In this document: positions 29,212-37,125 of the stretch, piece by piece | Layout: every line of letters starts with the position of its first letter | Position numbering within the stretch: position 1 is the stretch's first letter | Source: Arthrobacter sp. N199823 | Lineage (GTDB): Bacteria > Actinomycetota > Actinomycetes > Actinomycetales > Micrococcaceae | Assembly: GCF_002929705.1 (NCBI RefSeq) | Contig: NZ_PJIN01000004.1 | Location: 248,001-312,000, forward strand | Length of the DNA stretch: 64,000 nucleotides | Direction of reading: 5' to 3' | Made by a program: the position numbers and the translations under genes | The notes under the pieces: generated by a model | Seen by the model: the letters and a program-made list of their open reading frames with translations, nothing else | Databases searched by the model: none | What the model was told of the DNA's origin: nothing

Positions 29212-30856
29212 GTAGTTCCCTCGTATATTCGTCCTCGGGTGTCATGAAAACTTTTTCCACACTCCCGTCTTCGATGACCCTACCCGATTTCATCACAACA
29301 ACTTGGTGTGCAATCTGGCGAACCACCGCCAAGTCGTGGGTGATGAACAGGTAACTCAGGCCTAGGCCGTCTTGCAGCTCCTTCAGCAGCGCCAAGATCT
29401 GTTCCTGTACGAGCACGTCCAACGCAGAAACGGCTTCGTCACAGATCAGCATCTCCGGTTCCGAAGCCAAGGCCCGTGCTATGGCCACACGTTGCCGCTG
29501 ACCTCCAGAGAGCTCATTGGGCCTACGCTGCGCCACCCCGCGCGGCAGAGCCACCTGATCGAGGAGTTGGGCCACCCTGGCCTGCCGCGAGCTTCGATCC
29601 CCCACCTTGAAGACGCGCAGCGGCTCATCAATGAGCCGCTCAATGCTGTAGGTGGGATCCAGCGAACCATAGGGGTCCTGGAATACGGGCTGAACCTTGC
29701 GCCTGAGCGCACGGCGATCCTGTGCCTGGCTTCCGGAGATACTCATTCCGTCGATGAGGGCCTCGCCACTACTTGCGTTTTCCAGGCCGAGAATAATGCG
29801 GGCAACCGTGGTCTTTCCCGAGCCGGATTCACCAACAATCGCTGTGGTGGTGCCACGGGCGACTGAGAATTTGACATTGTCCACCGCGAGAAAGGTTGCC
29901 CCCCGCTGGTTACGCAGGCGAAACTCCTTGACCAAGCCCTTCACCTCAAGGATTGGGTTCCCCAGCGTGTCTGGGACCTCCGACAGCTCGGGCATGACCT
30001 CCACAACTCCTGACACAGTGGCAAGCAGTGAAGGTGCGGCGGCCACCAGCCGACGGGTGTACTCCTCCTGAGGCTGGAACAGAATCTCTTGGGGCGTGCC
30101 AACCTCTACTATTTTGCCCTCCGACATGACGATGATGCGGTCTGTCCTGTCCGCCGCCAACCCAAGATCATGGGTAATGAACAGCAAGGACGTACCTCTG
30201 GCATCAACCAGCGTTTGCAAGTGGTCCAGTATTTGGCGCTGCACCGTCACATCCAGTGCAGAGGTCGGCTCGTCGGCAATGAGCAGCTCCGGCTCACCAG
30301 CCAGTGAGATGGCAATCAGCATCCGCTGCCGCATGCCTCCGGAAAATTCATGGGGAAATTGACTGTAGCGTCTGGCCGCATCCGGGATACCGGCTTCGGT
30401 CATCAAGGCCACCGCCCGCTGACGAATGTTGGCTCGGCCACGGTGTCCTGCCGCGGCAAGGGCATCCGCGATCTGGGCACCGACCTTCATCACGGGGTTC
30501 AGGTTGGACATTGGGTCTTGCGGCACCAGCCCAATCTTGCGCCCTCGAATCTGGCGCATCTGCTGCTCGCCGGCCCCGCTGATGATCTGTCCATCCAGGG
30601 TGATGGTGCCACCGCTGATATGGCCGTTGCCCGGCAGTAGGCCAAGAATGGCTCCTATCGAAGTGGACTTTCCGGATCCGGACTGTCCCACGATGGCAAC
30701 GCGTTCGCCGCGGTTGACGGTGAAACTCACTGACTTCAGCACCGGCGCCTCGCCGAAGCTAACTTCTAGGTTCTGCACTTCTAGCAGTGGCGCCCCGGAG
30801 GCTGTCCCGATCTGCCCGGCATCATGGAAAGCTGACTCGTTAACGTCCTGCTGCAT
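29177..30856 (-). CDS. Dipeptide-type ABC importer ATPase with two fused nucleotide-binding domains
   Basis: A 559-residue fusion of DppD- and DppF-like ATPases. First module: GQSGSGKSTSIGAILGLLPG, EFSGGMRQRMLIA, LLIADEPTSALDV. Second module: GESGSGKTTVARIILGLE, ELSGGQRQRVAIARAL, CDEAVSALDV. The fused layout is common in actinobacterial peptide/opine importers. It overlaps the GGT gene by 17 bp and the GntR gene by 35 bp, so all are on one transcript. It powers the permeases at 32.7–34.5 kb. Confidence 0.93.
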   Translation of the reverse strand: MQQDVNESAFHDAGQIGTASGAPLLEVQNLEVSFGEAPVLKSVSFTVNRGERVAIVGQSGSGKSTSIGAILGLLPGNGHISGGTITLDGQIISGAGEQQMRQIRGRKIGLVPQDPMSNLNPVMKVGAQIADALAAAGHRGRANIRQRAVALMTEAGIPDAARRYSQFPHEFSGGMRQRMLIAISLAGEPELLIADEPTSALDVTVQRQILDHLQTLVDARGTSLLFITHDLGLAADRTDRIIVMSEGKIVEVGTPQEILFQPQEEYTRRLVAAAPSLLATVSGVVEVMPELSEVPDTLGNPILEVKGLVKEFRLRNQRGATFLAVDNVKFSVARGTTTAIVGESGSGKTTVARIILGLENASSGEALIDGMSISGSQAQDRRALRRKVQPVFQDPYGSLDPTYSIERLIDEPLRVFKVGDRSSRQARVAQLLDQVALPRGVAQRRPNELSGGQRQRVAIARALASEPEMLICDEAVSALDVLVQEQILALLKELQDGLGLSYLFITHDLAVVRQIAHQVVVMKSGRVIEDGSVEKVFMTPEDEYTRELLGAIPGAAFAR

Positions 30857-32657
30857 AACCCTGCGCTCCTCGTGGATTGGCTGATGCGGTCAGCAGCCCG
30901 GTGTGGTTGTCTCGGCCGACGGATGAGAGCCGGCCAAGCGCCCAGTCGCCTGCCCGGGTCACGACGTGCCCTCGCCGTTCAAGTTCGGTAATCACGTCTT
31001 CACCGAGTCGGTCTTCAACGACAGCACCGCCCGGAGTCCAGGTGCGCGGCCAGAAGGACCCGGCAATCGAGGTGCTGTGCAGGGCGGGGGCATCGACGGC
31101 CTGCTGCGGTGTATACCCGCCAACCAGAGTGCGCAGCAGATAGAGCAGCTGCCATTGGTCCTGCTGGTCACCGCCCGGGGAACCGAGGGCCGTCACTGCC
31201 ACACCATCTTTGAAGACGAGGGTGGGGGTGAGCGTGGTCCGGGGGCGTTTGCCCGGCTCCAATGAGGAGGGTGCACCTTCTTCCAACCAGGTCATTTGGA
31301 GTCGGGTCCCCAGGCAGAAGCCTAGTTTCGGGATGGTCGGTGATGACTGCAGCCACCCTCCCGAGGGCGTTGCCGAGATCATGTTCCCCCACTGGTCAAC
31401 AACATCGATGTGACAGGTGTCTCCGCGCATCTCTCCTGCCGGGCTCACGGTGGGTTCGCCTACACCCGCGAACCCGCGCTCGCCGGCGCCCAACAGTGCC
31501 GGCGGGAGGTACTCGGTCCGTAAGGGCGGGATAAATGGAGTTGTTCCGGGGATCGTGCCAGGCCGGAACTCCGCATTGGCCACATCACTGATCAAGGCTC
31601 GGCGTTCAGCTGCGTATTCGGCGCTGAGGAGGTAGTCCAGGTCAACGGCCGTATCGCCGTAGTAAGCATCCCTATCCGCGAACGCCAGCTTTTCAGCTTC
31701 CAAAATGGTGTGTGCCCCGATCGCGGTTGAGGGGTCCAGGTATTCGTCGTCGAAGCCGGCAAGAATGGCAAGAGTCTGCAGGAGCACCGGTCCTTGCCCC
31801 CAAGCCCCCGTCTTGGCCACCGTGTGACCCCGAAACTCTAGGGTCGCGGCCGTGTCATAACTGGCCTCAAAGCCGGCAAAGTCCGCCATGTCCATGACGC
31901 CAGCGTGGTCTGTGCCGGATGAATGGCGGTGGGGCTGGGCCTGAAATTCAACGGCAGCCTTGGCCACGAATCCTGTGGACCATTCACGCCGAGCGGCATC
32001 GATGCGGTCAGCTCGGTTTCCGGAAGCGAGGCTGCCGGACGCGACAAGCCGCTCGAGGACCTGCGCGTACGCCTCGTTGCGGAACAGTTCCCCCTCTTGG
32101 GGGATCCTGCCCTCTGGCAGCCATAGCTCAGCGGAACTTGGCCAGTGTTCGCTCAAGAGTTCAGCCACTGTTCCGATGGTGGCACATACCCGGGCAAGCA
32201 GCGGGTGGCCATTGCGGGCATAGCCCACGGCGAAGGCCAACACGTCCGCCAGCTCCCATGTGCCCTGGTCCCGGAGCAGGAGCAACCACGCATCGACAGC
32301 ACCTGGGATGGCCGCCGCCAGTGCGCCGGCACCTGGAACCAGTTCAAGCCCTTCTGCCAGGTAATGCTCTCTTGTTGCCGCAGCCGGCGCCGGACCTTGA
32401 CCAACAAGAATGACTGGCTCTGCGGGGTTTTCGACGGTGGCGAACACGGCCGTCATGTCGCCTCCGGGACCGTTGAGGTGCGGCTCAACAACGTGCAGTA
32501 CAAAGCCGGCGGCGGCGGCGGCATCGAAGGCGTTTCCGCCCCGCTCCAGGACGGCCTGGGCGGTGGCTGTCGCCAGCCAGTGTGTGGAGGCGGACATTCC
32601 GAAGGTGCCTTGGAGTGTGGGGCGGGTCAGGAAGTCGCAGGGTTCTGTGTAAGTCAT
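30840..32657 (-). CDS. Gamma-glutamyltransferase family enzyme, no signal peptide
   Basis: Ntn-hydrolase of 605 residues. Family features are GGNAFDAAAAAGFVLHVVEPH, LNGPGGDM, and the self-cleavage/nucleophile Thr near residue 414 in RGDTCHIDVVDQWGN, then SPGGDQQDQ. Unlike secreted GGTs there is no N-terminal signal peptide, so the enzyme should be cytoplasmic and act on imported gamma-glutamyl or related amide compounds. It sits 3 bp after the permease DppC-like gene. Glutaryl/cephalosporin acylase-like activity cannot be excluded. Confidence 0.87.
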   Translation of the reverse strand: MTYTEPCDFLTRPTLQGTFGMSASTHWLATATAQAVLERGGNAFDAAAAAGFVLHVVEPHLNGPGGDMTAVFATVENPAEPVILVGQGPAPAAATREHYLAEGLELVPGAGALAAAIPGAVDAWLLLLRDQGTWELADVLAFAVGYARNGHPLLARVCATIGTVAELLSEHWPSSAELWLPEGRIPQEGELFRNEAYAQVLERLVASGSLASGNRADRIDAARREWSTGFVAKAAVEFQAQPHRHSSGTDHAGVMDMADFAGFEASYDTAATLEFRGHTVAKTGAWGQGPVLLQTLAILAGFDDEYLDPSTAIGAHTILEAEKLAFADRDAYYGDTAVDLDYLLSAEYAAERRALISDVANAEFRPGTIPGTTPFIPPLRTEYLPPALLGAGERGFAGVGEPTVSPAGEMRGDTCHIDVVDQWGNMISATPSGGWLQSSPTIPKLGFCLGTRLQMTWLEEGAPSSLEPGKRPRTTLTPTLVFKDGVAVTALGSPGGDQQDQWQLLYLLRTLVGGYTPQQAVDAPALHSTSIAGSFWPRTWTPGGAVVEDRLGEDVITELERRGHVVTRAGDWALGRLSSVGRDNHTGLLTASANPRGAQGYAAGR

Positions 32658-32660
32658 GGG

Positions 32661-33566
32661 CTACTTTCGGCTTGTTGCTGTGGGGTCGAAGGCGTCGCGC
32701 AAGGCGTCCCCGAAGAGGTTGAACGCCAGGCAGATCATGGCGATACCCACACCAGGAACGATGGCTGCCGTGGGTGAACGGAACATGTACTGCTGAGCAT
32801 CGGAAAGCATGATGCCTAGGCTTGGAGTGGGCGGTTGGATGCCCAGGCCAAGGAATGAGAGCAGTGCCTCGCCAATGACTGCGACCGGCATGATGACAGT
32901 TGCCTGGACAATGATGGAACTGGCTGCGTTGGGCAACACATGTGTGAACACGATTCTGAGCCCTGACGCGTCCATGGTCTTGGCCCCTAGGACAAAGTCG
33001 CTTTCCTTGATGCGCAGCGTTTCGCCGCGAACCACCCGGATCATGGTGGGGATGTGTGCGATGCCGAGGGCTATCGCGGCATTTTGGAGGCTGGGCCCGC
33101 TGATGGCCGCCAGGCCGACGGCAATGATCAAGAACGGAAAGGCCAACGTCACATCGGTCAGGCGTGAGATGAAGGCATCGAGCCACTTCCAGTAGCCGGC
33201 CAGCAGGCCCAGCGGGGCGCCCACCACAATGGACAGCAAAACACACAGGGCGCCTACTTCCAGGGAAGCCCGCATACCAAACAGCAGGCGGGACAAGATG
33301 TCCCGGCCCAAATCATCTGTTCCCAGCAGGAACCCAACGGTGCCAGGCTTCTGAAAGGGAGTGTCGAAATGCACCTCGGCCGGACCATAGGGGGCAATAA
33401 CAGGAGCGAGTATCGCCAGCAGGACAACGAGCGCCATCAGGACACCGCCAACCATGCCGAGGCGGTTGCCGCGCAAGGAGCGCCACAGGCGCCCCCTGCC
33501 CGAGCCAATTCCCATGGCTTCCGACGTTAGGCTTTTGTCACGGGGCGGGGATTTTGTCATGGTCAT
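32661..33566 (-). CDS. Peptide-type ABC importer permease (DppC-like)
   Basis: A 301-residue membrane protein with an N-terminal cytosolic stretch, six predicted helices and the inner-membrane-component loop GIAHIPTMIRVVRGETLRI. It contains GTDDLGRDILSRLLFGMR, a hallmark of DppC/OppC permeases. It overlaps the DppB-like gene by 1 bp. Confidence 0.93.
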   Translation of the reverse strand: MTMTKSPPRDKSLTSEAMGIGSGRGRLWRSLRGNRLGMVGGVLMALVVLLAILAPVIAPYGPAEVHFDTPFQKPGTVGFLLGTDDLGRDILSRLLFGMRASLEVGALCVLLSIVVGAPLGLLAGYWKWLDAFISRLTDVTLAFPFLIIAVGLAAISGPSLQNAAIALGIAHIPTMIRVVRGETLRIKESDFVLGAKTMDASGLRIVFTHVLPNAASSIIVQATVIMPVAVIGEALLSFLGLGIQPPTPSLGIMLSDAQQYMFRSPTAAIVPGVGIAMICLAFNLFGDALRDAFDPTATSRK

Positions 33567-34519
33567 CAGTTGCTTCCTCCGATTCGTATGCGTGGGTTGA
33601 TCACCGAGTAAAGGACATCCACGGCTAGGTTGATCACAATGTAGCTGAGGGTAATGATCAGCACGACAGCTTCAATGACCGGATAGTCCCGGGTAAACAC
33701 CGCATCGAGTGTGAGTTTTCCGAAGCCGGGCAAGGCGAAGATGCGCTCGGTGACAACAGCCCCGGAAATCAGTCCGCCCAATTGCAGGCCAACTATTGTC
33801 ACGACCACGATGAGTGAATTGCGCAGGCCATACCGCAGCAGCACCCGGCCACCACTGAGGCCCTTGGCTTTGGCCGTCCGGACATAATCGGTACTCATGG
33901 TTTCGATCATCGATGCACGCGTCTGGCGCATAATGACGGCGGCCAGCGACGTTCCCAGAATAATGGCTGGCAGTGTTAGGTAATAGAGTCCCTTGAGCGG
34001 ATCGGACAAGATATCAACGTATCCAGAAGCTGGGAACCAGCCCAGCGACACTGCAAGGTACAAAATGGCAAGTATGCCGAGCCAGAAGTTCGGCACAGAC
34101 AAGCCAATCAAGGCGAACCCGTTGGTGAACCACTCGGGCCACCGCCCACGGAAACGCTCTGCAATGACTCCGAAAAGCACTCCCACAATGACAGCGATAG
34201 CAATTGCATAGGCCGATAACCACAACGTCACCGGCAGTGTCGCGGCAATCATCTCCACCACCGGGGTGCCCGTACGGGTGGAATTCCCAAGGTCACCGCT
34301 CAACAGATTGCCCAAATATGTCAGGAATTGATGGGGCAGCGAGGCATTGAGCCCCAACTGCTCTCTCATGGCCGCCAGCTGTTCCGGGCTGGCATCTTCA
34401 CCCGCCATGGCCCGCGCGGGATCCCCCGGCAGCATCCGCACTCCAATAAAGACGACGATGGACGCCAGCAACAACGTGAGCGCGGATTGCCAGAGTTTGG
34501 TGAATGCGTAGCGAATCAT
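33566..34519 (-). CDS. Peptide-type ABC importer permease (DppB-like)
   Basis: A 317-residue DppB/OppB-type permease: first helix near residue 12–30 followed by RMLPGDPARAMAGED, then QFLTYLGNLLSGDLGNS, and the EAA-like loop DYVRTAKAKGLSGGRVL. It overlaps the binding-protein gene by 4 bp and pairs with the DppC-like permease. Confidence 0.93.
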   Translation of the reverse strand: MIRYAFTKLWQSALTLLLASIVVFIGVRMLPGDPARAMAGEDASPEQLAAMREQLGLNASLPHQFLTYLGNLLSGDLGNSTRTGTPVVEMIAATLPVTLWLSAYAIAIAVIVGVLFGVIAERFRGRWPEWFTNGFALIGLSVPNFWLGILAILYLAVSLGWFPASGYVDILSDPLKGLYYLTLPAIILGTSLAAVIMRQTRASMIETMSTDYVRTAKAKGLSGGRVLLRYGLRNSLIVVVTIVGLQLGGLISGAVVTERIFALPGFGKLTLDAVFTRDYPVIEAVVLIITLSYIVINLAVDVLYSVINPRIRIGGSN

Positions 34520-36177
34520 TTCTCCGCTCCTTGCGTGGCTTCAACGAAGGCGGCATTGCTGAGGTGGACCACACCGTCAGAATAAGTTGCGATTCCCGCA
34601 ACCGTAGTGCTGTAGGCGGTCAGGCTGCGATTTCGATACAGGTAGATGATCGAATTGTCCTTCTGGACCTGTGCGATGGCTTGGCCGTACAACTTGGCCC
34701 GCTGCGCCGTGTCAATGGTTTGTGATGCCTGCGTCAGCAATTCGTCCATTTCGGGCCGGCTGTAGCCAGCCACGTTATTGCCTCCGCCGGTGGACAGGAA
34801 GTTGTACATATTGCCGTGCGGGTCGGGACGTCCGGACCAGCCCAGTTGCAACAGCTGGAAATCACCGCGGTCCTGAACATCCAGCAACGTTGAATATTCA
34901 ACAGGCTGGATTGTCAGACTGAACCCACCCGCAACGACGGCGGCCTGCAGGGCCTGGGTTAGGCGCAGGCTGTCCGGGGTATTACTGACGAGTAGCTTGG
35001 CCTCATACGGAATACTGACGCCAGCTTCCTTGAGCAATTCTCGGGCCTTTTCCGGGTTGTACTCGGGGCAGGCCTCGCTCTCCGGCGAGGTGAACGGGCT
35101 CGTTGCCGGGATGGGAGAACATGCCGGTTCGTACCAATTGTTAAAGACCGTATTGACCAGAGCTTTCCTGTCTATCGCCATCGAGAGCGCTTGGCGGACG
35201 AGCGCCTCGCGTGCAAGGGGCGTATCAACGGCCCCGTAAGGTTTGCCAACTCCTGCTGTGTTGCCAATATTGACGGTCAAACCCTGGTAGCCCAAGGAAC
35301 CCACTTGCAGCACACCAACATTGCGTTGTTGGGCGAGTGCGTCAATATCCTGAGGCGAGATGGAGTCCGCAACCTGGACATCCCCCGAACGGAGGTTGGC
35401 TGCACGGATATTTGAATCCGTCATGATGCGGTAGGTGATGGTGTCCAGGTGCACGTTCTTGGCATCGTAGTACAACGGATCCCGCGCAACAGTGATCGAT
35501 GTCTGGGGAACTCTCTTGACGAACTTGAAGGGCCCAACACAAATGGGGTGGTCGCCAAAGGTGGCATCGTCGTTCGCAAGCGCTGCGGGTGAGAGGATCA
35601 TTCCGGCCCGGTCGGCAAGGGCCGCGGTAAGCGGGGCAAAGGGGCGCTGGTAAGTAATTTGGACCCGTGACGCGTCGAGGGCCTCCACGGAATCGATAGG
35701 CCCAAGTTCACTCTTCCGTCCGGAGCCCTTCATGGTCAGGCCGCGTTCTAGGGTCACCTTGACAGCGTTCGCATCAAATGGCGTCCCGTCAGCAAACGTG
35801 GCGTCCTGCCTGACCGGGATCGTTACGGTCAACCCATCCTCGGAGACGCTCGGCAGGGCGGTTGCCAGTTGCGGAACCAGTTCGCCTTCACCGTCAATGT
35901 CGTAGAGCTTCTGGCACATTGTCTGCATGACATACCGGGTATAAAGCGAGGAAGACGTTGTGGGGTCCAGCCTGTCGGGCTCGGCGGACAGCGCCATGAC
36001 CAAGTCTCCACCTTCAATGATTGTTTGGTCACCGATCGGAACGCTCAGAACGTCTGTGTGTGGTGGTCCGCTGTCAACGGGCTGGATCGGCAGGCAAGCA
36101 GTCATGCCGACCGTCAAGGCGGCGGCCGAGACGAGGCCTGTGGCCAGGCTGGCCGCCCGTCTCCTCGGATTATGCAT
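34516..36177 (-). CDS. Extracellular solute-binding lipoprotein, family 5
   Basis: Peptide/nickel-type binding protein anchored outside the membrane. From the ATG at 36177 the product starts MHNPRRRAASLATG, a signal peptide with a lipobox-like MTAC cysteine near residue 28. Family 5 features follow: VMALSAEPDRLDP, FADGTPFDANAVKVTLERG, and the C-terminal QAIAQVQKDNSIIYLYRN. The frame is open up to a GTG at 36264, but the likely promoter and operator lie there, so a downstream start is preferred; ATG 36225 is the alternative. First gene of the importer–GGT operon. Confidence 0.85.
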   Translation of the reverse strand: MHNPRRRAASLATGLVSAAALTVGMTACLPIQPVDSGPPHTDVLSVPIGDQTIIEGGDLVMALSAEPDRLDPTTSSSLYTRYVMQTMCQKLYDIDGEGELVPQLATALPSVSEDGLTVTIPVRQDATFADGTPFDANAVKVTLERGLTMKGSGRKSELGPIDSVEALDASRVQITYQRPFAPLTAALADRAGMILSPAALANDDATFGDHPICVGPFKFVKRVPQTSITVARDPLYYDAKNVHLDTITYRIMTDSNIRAANLRSGDVQVADSISPQDIDALAQQRNVGVLQVGSLGYQGLTVNIGNTAGVGKPYGAVDTPLAREALVRQALSMAIDRKALVNTVFNNWYEPACSPIPATSPFTSPESEACPEYNPEKARELLKEAGVSIPYEAKLLVSNTPDSLRLTQALQAAVVAGGFSLTIQPVEYSTLLDVQDRGDFQLLQLGWSGRPDPHGNMYNFLSTGGGNNVAGYSRPEMDELLTQASQTIDTAQRAKLYGQAIAQVQKDNSIIYLYRNRSLTAYSTTVAGIATYSDGVVHLSNAAFVEATQGAEK

Positions 36178-36249
36178 GGCAGGTGTACTTTTTAGCCAAC
36201 CCTGAGGGTGCAGCAAGTGCGGCATAGAAGTCCAATGATCGGTCTCAAT

Positions 36250-36279
36250 ATTATCAATTGACACGAAATTGTATACAAT
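36250..36279 (-). promoter_or_regulatory. Promoter and GntR-type operator of the importer operon
   Basis: A perfect 12-bp palindrome ATTGTATACAAT (36268–36279) overlaps a -35-like TTGTAT; 17 bp on, GATAAT (36250–36255) serves as a -10. TTGTATACAA-type palindromes are typical of FCD-class GntR regulators, and such a gene is the sixth of this operon. Repression by occlusion of the -35 is inferred. Confidence 0.65.
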
Positions 36280-36340
36280 ATTGCTTGAACACTATACTTC
36301 GAATACTTTCATTACAAGACTCAACCGAGGATAATTTTCT

Positions 36341-37063
36341 ATGCGTCGAACCAAAGCCCTCAAAACCGACCGGCTTCACTTGATTCTGATGCTGGCGCTG
36401 ACCTTTTCCACTGGCATCGTGGACGCTGTCGGATACCTTGGCCTTGACCGGGTATTTACCGGAAACATGACCGGAAACGTCGTCATCCTGGGCATGGCTT
36501 TGGCCGGCGGCTCGCATTTGCCCGTCCTCGGCCCCGCGCTGGCACTCCTCTTTTTCATGGTCGGCGCGGCCATGGCAGGCCGGGTTTTGCGCAACGCCGC
36601 ACCGGGATGGTCAGGAAAGACTAGTGGGATGTTCCTGCTGGTGGCGCTGGGACTGGCCACGCTAGCAGTCATCGACGTTTTCATCTCCTCCCCGGTCTCA
36701 GAATTGACCGGTAGCATCGTCACCTCGGGGATGGCCTTGGTCATGGGCGTCCAGGCCGCTTCCGCACGCCGGCTGAAGGTCACAGACGTGACCACGGTTG
36801 TCGTAACCTCCACGATCACTGCCTTGGCCGCCGAGTCAAGGCTGGCAGGAGGCTCGGGCGCCTATTGGCAGCGTCGGGCGTTGGCTGTTGCACTCATCCT
36901 GCTCGGCGCCTTACTAGGAGCGCTGACCCTAAATGTTGGCCTGTGGCTGGGCTTGGGCTCCAGTGCAGCGATCACTCTGACCGTCGTCATCATTGGTCAC
37001 CGCCGCTGCCAAAGGGACAGCCAGGCCAGCGTCATGGTAGATGCAGTGGCCACCTCCTCGTGA
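36341..37063 (+). CDS. YoaK/DUF1275 family membrane protein
   Basis: A 240-residue integral membrane protein with about six helices. It begins with a short basic segment and has the family start TFSTGIVDAVGYLGLDRVFTGNMTGNVVILG. Function of DUF1275 proteins is unknown. GAGG lies upstream of the ATG. It is divergent from the importer operon; the intergenic palindrome may affect both. Confidence 0.9.
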   Translation: MRRTKALKTDRLHLILMLALTFSTGIVDAVGYLGLDRVFTGNMTGNVVILGMALAGGSHLPVLGPALALLFFMVGAAMAGRVLRNAAPGWSGKTSGMFLLVALGLATLAVIDVFISSPVSELTGSIVTSGMALVMGVQAASARRLKVTDVTTVVVTSTITALAAESRLAGGSGAYWQRRALAVALILLGALLGALTLNVGLWLGLGSSAAITLTVVIIGHRRCQRDSQASVMVDAVATSS

Positions 37064-37125
37064 GCGCCGTCCCTGCCCGGGAGCAGCGCGGCGGCTTTAG
37101 TTTCAAAGGCTAAACTGGGAGGACC

